From: Thermoplasmata archaeon | GTDB lineage: Archaea > Thermoplasmatota > Thermoplasmata > Thermoplasmatales > Aciduliprofundaceae | Direction: 5' to 3' | DNA: 6,242 nt | NCBI GenBank assembly: GCA_021160945.1 | Contig: JAGHBQ010000158.1 | Location: forward strand, 1-6,242 | Shown here: positions 1-5,300 of the stretch, piece by piece | How the letters are laid out: the number at the start of each line of letters is the position of its first letter | Position numbering within the stretch: position 1 is the stretch's first letter | Notes under the pieces: generated by a model | Told to the model about the DNA's origin: nothing | Databases searched by the model: none | What the model saw: only the letters and a program-made list of their open reading frames with translations | Translations under genes and position numbers: made by a program

Positions 1-1
1 A

Positions 2-292
2 GTTTATGCATCACTTAAAGCCATGGGCATTCCAGATTCCCATGTGTACGTGGAGTTTCTGCCTGTTTTAGCTCTCACCTCTCTACTAGGAATGCTTATC
101 GTCGAACCTCCCGCGCTAATTCTCGGAAGGCAAATTCATGAGATAGTTCTCCCATCATTCAGTCATCCAAATGTCATATTTAATGTCACACTTTTTGGAC
201 TGGGAACTTTCGTCATATTTCTAATAATATCCTACGTTCTTCTTCGCAGAATAATGGGAAAAGTTGATGTCATCACAGCTTTGAGAGAGTAA
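2..292 (+). CDS. FtsX-like ABC transporter permease, C-terminal fragment
   Basis: This is the last 96 residues of a gene cut by the left edge; the frame is open to base 2, so the ATG at 23 is internal. It begins with VYASLKAMGIPDSHVYVEF, which resembles the 'eigiLkalGas..di...fl' stretch before the penultimate helix of FtsX/MacB/LolC-type permeases. Two hydrophobic segments follow (about residues 26-50 and 66-89), and the end, RRIMGKVDVITALRE, matches the family's usual '..r..r.dp.eALR.E' tail. Known for the family: these are membrane subunits of ABC systems that move lipids, lipoproteins or drugs, or transmit a mechanical signal across the membrane. The ATPase partner and substrate are not in view. 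The assignment rests on pattern resemblance over a short piece, so another polytopic membrane protein remains possible. Confidence 0.66.
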   Translation, partial: VYASLKAMGIPDSHVYVEFLPVLALTSLLGMLIVEPPALILGRQIHEIVLPSFSHPNVIFNVTLFGLGTFVIFLIISYVLLRRIMGKVDVITALRE

Positions 293-296
293 TTTA

Positions 297-317
297 TCCC
301 CTTTTTGGGAATTTTTT
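297..317 (+). terminator. Hairpin plus T6 terminator of the permease gene
   Basis: Four bases after the permease stop, TCCC (297-300) can pair with GGGA (307-310) around a six-base loop, followed after one A by six Ts (312-317). The stem is short, but in archaea a T-run alone can stop transcription. It ends one base before the BRE of the next promoter, so it would insulate the small gene downstream. Confidence 0.5.
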
Positions 318-318
318 G

Positions 319-333
319 CGAAACATTTAAATA
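319..333 (+). promoter_or_regulatory. Archaeal-type promoter (BRE + TATA) of the 64-residue gene
   Basis: CGAAAC (319-324) matches the purine-rich BRE and is followed by TTTAAATA (326-333), a good TATA box. A start about 25 bases downstream of the TATA centre falls near 354-358, giving a 5' leader of roughly 28 bases that holds the Shine-Dalgarno site. An alternative reading is bacterial: TATAAT occurs at 345-350, but no -35 element sits 16-18 bases upstream, so I prefer the archaeal reading. Confidence 0.6.
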
Positions 334-339
334 CAACAA

Positions 340-370
340 TGTCATATAATTGTCTGACAATAAGACGACA
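340..370. promoter_or_regulatory. 31-bp imperfect palindrome, candidate operator
   Basis: The dyad is centred on base 355. The core ATTGTC-T-GACAAT (349-361) is perfect over six pairs, and outer arms TGTC (340-343) and GACA (367-370) are again perfect. In total 12 of 15 symmetric pairs match. It spans the predicted transcription start and ends exactly where the Shine-Dalgarno site begins. Only the right half would be in the mRNA, so it is more likely a binding site for a dimeric repressor than an RNA hairpin. The repressor is unknown. Confidence 0.55.
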
Positions 371-377
371 GGAGGTG
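371..377 (+). promoter_or_regulatory. Shine-Dalgarno site GGAGGTG
   Basis: GGAGGTG is complementary to the 3' end of 16S rRNA over seven bases and lies 7 nt before the ATG at 385. It fixes the start of the small gene and predicts efficient translation. Confidence 0.8.
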
Positions 378-384
378 TAAATCT

Positions 385-579
385 ATGGTTAAGATTCCCA
401 GACCCTCTAAAGAGGTGGAGAGGTGGCTTAAGACTCATACAGTAGAAGATCTTGAAGCAGCACTTTGGGAAATGAAGGGTAAAGAAGCGGAGATGCTTGC
501 AGAGATACTGAGTATGATATATGAGATAAATGATGACATAGTAGGTGTGGAAATCCCTCAGATAAAGGCTCTAGCCTGA
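385..579 (+). CDS. Small uncharacterized protein, 64 residues
   Basis: I do not recognise this protein. It is a charged, net-acidic peptide with no signal sequence, membrane segment, cysteine or obvious DNA-binding helix-turn-helix. After a short lysine/proline lead (MVKIPRPSKEVERWL), residues 18-48 (TVEDLEAALWEMKG, then KEAEMLAEILSMIYEI) look like two amphipathic helices, followed by a hydrophobic tail VGVEIPQIKALA that could be a strand or a docking segment. The gene is real by context: a TATA/BRE promoter, a seven-base Shine-Dalgarno site 7 nt before the ATG, and T-run terminators on both sides, making it a single-gene transcript. The palindrome over its start suggests tight control. It could be a small regulator or a protein-binding adaptor, but nothing in the sequence decides this. 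Confidence 0.82.
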   Translation: MVKIPRPSKEVERWLKTHTVEDLEAALWEMKGKEAEMLAEILSMIYEINDDIVGVEIPQIKALA

Positions 580-582
580 TTT

Positions 583-593
583 CCCCCTTTTTT
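583..593 (+). terminator. T-run terminator after the small gene
   Basis: CCCCC followed by six Ts (588-593) begins 4 nt after the TGA. No convincing stem precedes it; archaeal RNA polymerase can terminate on such T-runs alone. On the opposite strand it reads as A6G5, so it would not stop transcripts arriving from the convergent - strand genes. Confidence 0.4.
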
Positions 594-599
594 AATTTA

Positions 600-974
600 T
601 TAAGATTGAATTAGGAAAATAATCCCTTTCCAGTCGAAACTTAGGAGTATCAGGGCCATAATAAATAAGGCAAAACCTATTCCAAAGAGCATGAGGCTTG
701 TCTTCCAAGGAATGTTCATAACATCCTCCTCTATATCCTCCTCTTCCTCCTCCTCGAATTCTACAGAGGAAAAAATGTGTCTTCTGCGAAATCTGAGGAG
801 ATTAACGGTGGGGCTCATTGAAAATGCGCCTATTACCATGAGTACTAAACCCACTACAAGGGGAATGTAAGGGGTGATGAAGGTGGTGATAAAAATAAAT
901 AACACATAAATTACTACTCTTTTTACAAACTTCCTCCTTCTCTCTTTTCTCAGAATTTCCTCAATATTCTCCAT
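600..974 (-). CDS. Small membrane protein with an acidic loop, 124 residues
   Basis: I do not recognise a family. From the ATG at 974, a basic N-terminal stretch (LRKERRRKFVKR) leads into hydrophobic segments at about residues 19-35 and 37-54, then a basic patch (RFRRRH), an unusually acidic tract (E, F, six Glu in a row, DIEED; about residues 72-84), and a third membrane segment at about 94-113. The 'positive-inside' pattern puts the N-terminus in the cytoplasm. An in-frame GTG at 983 would add three residues; neither start has a good Shine-Dalgarno site, and I prefer the ATG. It lies 24 nt after the permease gene and is probably the last gene of that transcript. It converges on the 64-residue gene with only 20 bases between stops. 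A role as an accessory subunit of the permease is conceivable but unsupported. Confidence 0.72.
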   Translation of the reverse strand: MENIEEILRKERRRKFVKRVVIYVLFIFITTFITPYIPLVVGLVLMVIGAFSMSPTVNLLRFRRRHIFSSVEFEEEEEEDIEEDVMNIPWKTSLMLFGIGFALFIMALILLSFDWKGIIFLIQS

Positions 975-998
975 ATTACCCACATTTCCATTTTAAAT

Positions 999-2237
999 TT
1001 AATTCTTTTCATCAACAAAGAAGGGCGGTGATATGAGGAGAATGATCATGCCTGTTAGCATGAGACCGATGCCCAGTCCAAAGAGATCCGCCAGAAACCC
1101 CATTAAGATTGCAAAAGCAGAAGCAAGTAAGGTTTTTACCTCCGATTCTACGCTTAATCCAGAGGCCATCAGCTTACTCTTTATCTGATCACTTATGTAT
1201 CCAACATTCATAGGTCTCCTTATGTTGTGGAATACATATAGAAGAAGGAAGAATGCCACAGAAATAATTGTGAGCTCTATGTGGAAAAAGAGCCCGGCCA
1301 GAATTATGAATATTCCTGCAAGGAGCAAAGTGAGATTAATCGCTCTACCCAAATTTCCTATTTTATTCACAACCATGTAGGCATTTCTAGAGGAGAAACT
1401 TGTGAGGAGATATATGAAGAAATACACGATTCCAACCATTACCGCAGTTCTCTGATTATTGCTCAGGTAGAGAAACAATGGTAGGGAAAGTGCAAGGCTC
1501 TGTACTACAGGTTGCAGATAATCTTTCAATGCCTCATAGCTTGCTGAGAAGATAGTTGAATTCATAATAGCTTTTAGAAGAGTTTTATTTTTAAACATAT
1601 ACGCAAAATCTCGCAGTGTAGATTTTATTTGAGCCACTATTTTGCCCTTTTCCAGTTTACCCAAAATTTCTCCATCAAGCTCCTTGGGATAAGTTGCAAG
1701 ATTGAAGAAATGCAATATATATGGAAGAATGGTGAGGAGGAAGATGTAGCGATAATTTCCGCTGTAAAATACAACCCCTGCTGCGAGAAGAGCGTTTACT
1801 GCAGAACCCAGCTGGGAATAAGAACGAGTTGCACCATAGTACTCCACCTTTTTCTCCTTTATACCTTTGAGCTTCAGATATTCAAGTATCATAGCTTTAT
1901 GTGTTCCAGTTCTGTATGCGTCTCCTAAACCATATAGAACCATTGCTACTGCAAATGGCCAGAAAGAGGAGAAGAAATAAAAGATGGCAAAGGAGAGCAT
2001 ATATGAAGCCATTGACATGAGCATAGATTTTCTTCTACCAAATGCATCTGCATAAACTCCCGTGGGAATCTCCAGAAAATTGGTAGAGAGTTCTCTTACG
2101 GCAATGAGACTACCTATTTCTGTATAGCTGAGTCCCGCATCCAGAAGAAAGAGATATAGAAAAGGCTCAAACAATCTCAGATTTTTTAAGAACCCGTAGC
2201 ACGCAAATTTGTAAAACATTCTGTCCTTGGGTATCAC
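999..2237 (-). CDS. MFS-family transporter
   Basis: Numbers count from an in-frame ATG at 2249. About twelve hydrophobic segments span the protein, with a long basic cytoplasmic loop at about 187-225 dividing two halves. The MFS signature 'motif A' lies between helices 2 and 3: G64-x3-D68-x2-G71-R-R-K74. A weaker copy, GFLADLFG, occurs in the C-terminal half near 384-391. The N-terminal GFLKNLRLFEPFLYLFLL and LEIPTGVYAD are typical of a large uncharacterized MFS branch common in bacteria. Family knowledge predicts a proton-coupled porter or drug/metabolite exporter in the cell membrane; the substrate cannot be read. Start choice: the first ATG (2249) has no ribosome site, whereas GGAGGTG (2240-2246) lies just inside it, pointing to GTG at 2237 (412 residues) or ATG at 2219 (406 residues). 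It follows mutS by 27-39 nt with no visible terminator. Confidence 0.88.
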   Translation of the reverse strand: MIPKDRMFYKFACYGFLKNLRLFEPFLYLFLLDAGLSYTEIGSLIAVRELSTNFLEIPTGVYADAFGRRKSMLMSMASYMLSFAIFYFFSSFWPFAVAMVLYGLGDAYRTGTHKAMILEYLKLKGIKEKKVEYYGATRSYSQLGSAVNALLAAGVVFYSGNYRYIFLLTILPYILHFFNLATYPKELDGEILGKLEKGKIVAQIKSTLRDFAYMFKNKTLLKAIMNSTIFSASYEALKDYLQPVVQSLALSLPLFLYLSNNQRTAVMVGIVYFFIYLLTSFSSRNAYMVVNKIGNLGRAINLTLLLAGIFIILAGLFFHIELTIISVAFFLLLYVFHNIRRPMNVGYISDQIKSKLMASGLSVESEVKTLLASAFAILMGFLADLFGLGIGLMLTGMIILLISPPFFVDEKN

Positions 2238-2239
2238 TG

Positions 2240-2246
2240 CACCTCC
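2240..2246 (-). promoter_or_regulatory. Shine-Dalgarno site deciding the MFS start
   Basis: On the - strand this reads GGAGGTG, directly after the first possible ATG of the MFS frame and 2 nt (4 nt from GGAGG) before an in-frame GTG at 2237. Its position argues that the ATG at 2249 is not the true start. Confidence 0.55.
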
Positions 2247-2259
2247 CATGCACTGGAGG
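2242..2259 (-). repeat. Short inverted repeat that could mask the MFS ribosome site
   Basis: On the - strand CCTCC (2259-2255) precedes GGAGG (2246-2242) with an eight-base loop. Folded in the mutS-MFS mRNA, this would cover the Shine-Dalgarno core of the MFS gene. The stem is only five pairs but all-purine against all-pyrimidine and GC-rich. Confidence 0.35.
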
Positions 2260-2276
2260 ATATATGAACCTTGCTC

Positions 2277-4757
2277 TCATTTCAGTTTATTTTTCAATTC
2301 ATTAAGCTTGTTAAGCGCTTCTAGAGGGGTCATATTCATTATATCCAATCTTTTGAGTTCTTCGATTACCTCACTGTTGTCCCCCTTTCTAAACAGAACT
2401 GTTTGAAGAATTTTACCTCTCTTTCTCACCTCAATGGCATTTTCCCTTTCTATTAAATCGAGAACTTCCTTTGCTCTGCTCACAACATTTTGGGGTACAC
2501 CTGCAAGTCTTGCCACCTCTATTCCGTAGCTCTTGCTCATTCCTCCGGGCATAACTTTCCTAACAAAAACCAAACCATCCGGAGATTCCCTTACTACAAT
2601 ATGATAATTTCTCACATACTCAAGAACATTTTCGAGATCTATGAGATGATGATAATGTGTCGCGAATATAGTCCTTGCTCTTATCTCATTGTGAATGTGC
2701 TCCGCAATACTCCATGCTATTGCAAGACCATCGTATGTGCTCGTTCCCCTGCCGATCTCGTCCAGTAAAATTAAGGATCTTTCCGTGGCAGTGTTGAGAA
2801 TATTGGCCAGCTCTACCATCTCAACCATAAAGGTGCTCCTACCTCTAGTTATATCATCACTTGCTCCTACCCTTGTGTAGATTCGATCCACAATGCCTAT
2901 CTTCGCGTAATCTGCAGGTACAAAGGAACCCATCTGGGCCAGAATAACTATAAGGGCAACCTGCCTCATATAGGTACTCTTCCCAGCCATATTTGGTCCT
3001 GTGAGTATTATGAATCTTGCCTCAGAGTTAATGTTCGTATCATTAGGCACAAACTCGGTGTAAAGCTCCACAACAGGATGGCGTCCGTTTTTGATTTCTA
3101 TATCCATGCTTTCATCCACAGTAGGTCTTGAGTAACCAAGTTCTTTCGCAACATGCGCAAGGGTGGAAATGACATCTATTATGGCAACAGAGCTTGCCAC
3201 CTCCTTTATTCTCCCCGCAAAATCACCAAGTTTATTTATAATCTCTTCATATATTTCCTTCTCCAGTTCCATAATTCTCTCTCTTGCACTCATTATCTTA
3301 TATTCTAATTCTTTGAGTTCCTCCGTGATATATCTCTCATAATTTTTCAGGGTTTGTTTTCTCCTGTAATCTTTGGGAACCTTGGAGAGCTGTCCTTTGC
3401 TAACTTCAATATAATAGCCCACTATGTCATTGTACTTTATCCTCAAATTCTTGATTCCTGTCCTTCTCCTCTCTTTTTCCTCCATTTTCGCAATGAGCTT
3501 TTTTGCCTCCTCTGAGAGTTTCTTGAGAGAATCAAGCTCTTTGTTATAACCCTCCTTTATTACTCCTTCTCCTATCGGAATATTCCCCGCTATGCTTCTT
3601 TCAATAATATCCACCATCTCTGCCAAATTACCTATGTTCTGAGACGCTTCCTTAAGAAGGTTTGAATCAAATCTTCTTCTGAGCTTCTCTGCCTGAATTA
3701 AACTTTCCTTGAGAGAAAGAAGGTCATTGGGAGAAGCTTTCTTTAAAGAGATTCTAGTTTCTATTCTCTCCAAATCTTTTATCTCCCGCAGCTCTTCTCT
3801 GAGCTCTTCTCTCAGAAAATCTTTTTTGTAAAGCTCTTCAACGGCATCCAATCTTCTATTTATCTCCTTCACATCTTTCAGAGGTCTCTGCATCCACCTT
3901 TTAAGTAGGCGTGAGCCCATTGAGGTCCTGCATCTATTTATGGTAGAATACAAGGTATACTTCTCTTCTCCCAGAAGATTTCGGAAGATTTCTAAATTTT
4001 TCAAGGTGGTTGAATCAAGGATGAGATGAGCCTCATCGAAGTAGCCCTGGAGGGAGGCTATATTTTTCAGCTCGAGCATTGTGGTTTCTTTGGCATATTT
4101 CAATGTAGCCCCCGCAGCTCTAAGTGCAAGTTTACCTAGACCAAAACCTGAGAGATCGAGAACATTAAAATGGGATTTTAACACAGCTTCAAAATCTTCA
4201 AAATAGTAGGGATCAAGTTTCTTGTAAGGGACATCTATCTTCAAATCACAGGAGGATAATATTTCTGAAGGTTGCAATCTCAGAATTTCGGCATTGAGGG
4301 ATTGATAGTCAAGCTCTCCAGCAAAGAATTCTCCCGTGGAAATATCAAGAGCTGCAAATCCATATCTGGAATTTTCGCAGAATATGCCCATGAGAAAATT
4401 GTTCTCTTCCCCAAGAAGTGAATCCTCTATCAGAGTTCCTGGAGTCACAATCCTCACAACATCCCTTTTCACAAGACCCTTTGCTTTTGAAGGATCTTCA
4501 AGTTGCTCACATATCGCCACCTTATATCCCTTTTTCACAAGTCTTCCCAGATAAGCATCCAGAGCATGATGAGGTATACCTGCCATGGGAATAGGTTCCT
4601 CCTTACTCCTTCGAGTCAAAACTATATTGAGCTCTTTGGATACAAGCCTGGCATCCTCCTCAAATGTTTCGTAAAAATCACCTACTCGGAAAAAAAGAAT
4701 TGCATCTCGGTACTTCGCCTTTATTCGGTAGTACTGCCTCATGAGCGGGGTTACCAT
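2277..4757 (-). CDS. mutS: DNA mismatch repair protein MutS
   Basis: This is a full-length, 826-residue bacterial-type MutS1, which binds mispaired or looped DNA as a dimer and uses ATP to become a sliding clamp that recruits MutL. Domains in order: mismatch-binding domain (1-115) with the Phe-x-Glu motif at F28-Y-E30 inside GDFYETF and the conserved VRIVTPGTL (101-109); connector (about 120-230); lever and clamp helices (about 240-540), including GYYIEVSK (447-454); then the ATPase with Walker A GPNMAGKST (587-595), DDITRGRSTFMVEM (634-647), Walker B LILLDEIGRGTST (662-674) and the switch histidine in ATHYHH (H701). The C-terminal MTPLEALNKLNELK is the usual MutS ending. QTVLF (785-789; bases 2391-2405) resembles the bacterial sliding-clamp motif. 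All catalytic residues are present. The ATG at 4757 has no Shine-Dalgarno site but fits a leaderless start. No mutL is adjacent. Confidence 0.98.
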   Translation of the reverse strand: MVTPLMRQYYRIKAKYRDAILFFRVGDFYETFEEDARLVSKELNIVLTRRSKEEPIPMAGIPHHALDAYLGRLVKKGYKVAICEQLEDPSKAKGLVKRDVVRIVTPGTLIEDSLLGEENNFLMGIFCENSRYGFAALDISTGEFFAGELDYQSLNAEILRLQPSEILSSCDLKIDVPYKKLDPYYFEDFEAVLKSHFNVLDLSGFGLGKLALRAAGATLKYAKETTMLELKNIASLQGYFDEAHLILDSTTLKNLEIFRNLLGEEKYTLYSTINRCRTSMGSRLLKRWMQRPLKDVKEINRRLDAVEELYKKDFLREELREELREIKDLERIETRISLKKASPNDLLSLKESLIQAEKLRRRFDSNLLKEASQNIGNLAEMVDIIERSIAGNIPIGEGVIKEGYNKELDSLKKLSEEAKKLIAKMEEKERRRTGIKNLRIKYNDIVGYYIEVSKGQLSKVPKDYRRKQTLKNYERYITEELKELEYKIMSARERIMELEKEIYEEIINKLGDFAGRIKEVASSVAIIDVISTLAHVAKELGYSRPTVDESMDIEIKNGRHPVVELYTEFVPNDTNINSEARFIILTGPNMAGKSTYMRQVALIVILAQMGSFVPADYAKIGIVDRIYTRVGASDDITRGRSTFMVEMVELANILNTATERSLILLDEIGRGTSTYDGLAIAWSIAEHIHNEIRARTIFATHYHHLIDLENVLEYVRNYHIVVRESPDGLVFVRKVMPGGMSKSYGIEVARLAGVPQNVVSRAKEVLDLIERENAIEVRKRGKILQTVLFRKGDNSEVIEELKRLDIMNMTPLEALNKLNELKNKLK
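3790..3813 (-). repeat. 12-bp tandem duplication inside mutS
   Basis: AGCTCTTCTCTG (3790-3801) is followed by AGCTCTTCTCTC (3802-3813), 11 of 12 bases identical on the + strand. It encodes the repeated EELR-EELR of MutS residues 317-324, in a lever-region helix. It keeps the frame and the helical charge pattern. Confidence 0.7.
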
Positions 4758-4777
4758 CTGGGATTCTTAAGAGTGCC

Positions 4778-4795
4778 TTATATTAAATTTTTTCC
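4778..4795 (-). promoter_or_regulatory. Candidate archaeal promoter for a leaderless mutS mRNA
   Basis: On the - strand GGAAAAAA (4795-4788, BRE-like) is followed by TTTAATATAA (4787-4778, TATA-like). The TATA centre is about 25 bases from the A of the mutS ATG at 4757, which is where archaeal RNA polymerase would begin. This explains the lack of a ribosome site before mutS. The element overlaps the last codons and TAA stop of the upstream gene. An eight-base palindrome TCTTAAGA (4765-4772) lies between box and start. AT-rich coding ends can mimic such boxes, so this is a prediction. Confidence 0.5.
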
Positions 4796-5298
4796 TTCAC
4801 GCCTTCACACTGGTGGAGATTCATTTCTCTTAAAAGATATCTTTTCAGGATTCTAATTCTCTCACTTTTCTCTATGAGCTCATCTAAAAGCCCTTCAAAT
4901 CTCTCAAGATTTAGATTAATTATCTTATGTAGCTTATTTCCATCTTTGGGAAGATTGTGTTTTTTCAAATTGATTTTGCTCTCCTCAGAAGCTTCTATTA
5001 TCCATTCCTCTAACCTAGGAGAGAGGATTATCACGCGATTATTCTTCTTTTCATCAACTAAGATTTTGATGCCAAACCTTCGAAGATTCTCAGCCATTTT
5101 CATTCTCTTAAGGTATGGATGTTGAACGCTCCCAAGATCTTCATCTACCATTCCTATACTGTTAACACTTTTTTTGCTTAGTCTTTTACATATTTCACCT
5201 TTTGAGCTATGAATGATTTTTCTTTTGGGAACCCCAAGCTTTCTAACTAGCAATTCATCGGGATTGCACTCAACGAATAGACGACCATCGAAAATCAT
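4783..5298 (-). CDS. TOPRIM-like protein paired with an ATPase, 171 residues
   Basis: No exact family is recognised, but the layout resembles a TOPRIM fold. Strand 1 ends in an acidic motif, RLFVECNPDELLV (E10, D14), matching the usual 'VEG..D..' glutamate; a glycine follows in HSSKGE (G34); strand 3 ends in a DxD motif, IGMVDEDLG (D52, D54). These acids would bind metal. SPRLEEWIIEASEE (93-106) recalls the 'E.EaWl.a' segment of some TOPRIM-like families found beside ATPases (DUF4276/RloB type). The C-terminal third (about 108-171) is basic and helical, possibly for nucleic acid or partner binding. The ATG is 2 nt after the ATPase stop, with GGAGG 7 nt upstream, so the two are made together. 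By analogy with OLD, RloAB and PARIS it may be the nuclease half of a defence or repair device; that function is inferred, and catalytic activity is not shown. Confidence 0.8.
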   Translation of the reverse strand: MIFDGRLFVECNPDELLVRKLGVPKRKIIHSSKGEICKRLSKKSVNSIGMVDEDLGSVQHPYLKRMKMAENLRRFGIKILVDEKKNNRVIILSPRLEEWIIEASEESKINLKKHNLPKDGNKLHKIINLNLERFEGLLDELIEKSERIRILKRYLLREMNLHQCEGVKEKI

Positions 5299-5300
5299 AA

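Noticed and set aside
345..350. Perfect bacterial -10 hexamer TATAAT upstream of the 64-residue gene
   Set aside because: No -35-like element lies 16-18 bases upstream, and the stronger BRE/TATA at 319-333 explains a start at the same place. It is kept only as an argument for a bacterial host.
232..438. A 68-codon reading frame on the - strand
   Set aside because: It crosses a terminator, a promoter and the starts and ends of two + strand genes, and has no ribosome site.
723..757. CTC/TCC-rich stretch resembling a microsatellite
   Set aside because: It is imperfect, in frame and explained by the Glu-rich loop it encodes; it does not look like a phase-variable repeat.
974..1005. An AT-rich TATA-like stretch before the small membrane gene
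   Set aside because: The box would lie only about 20 bases from the ATG and overlaps the permease stop; read-through from the upstream gene is simpler.
1629..1928. A 99-codon reading frame on the + strand
   Set aside because: It is antisense inside the MFS gene, which has clear helices and motif A; the translated product looks random.
2255..2306. A tiny + strand frame with GGAGG placed before an ATG (2263), encoding 13 residues
   Set aside because: It is antisense to the mutS/MFS junction, has no promoter, and its ribosome-site match is the other arm of the inverted repeat described there.
4503..4856. A 117-codon reading frame on the + strand
   Set aside because: It lies antisense to the mutS start and the end of the TOPRIM-like gene, has no ribosome site and has a sequence without protein-like pattern.
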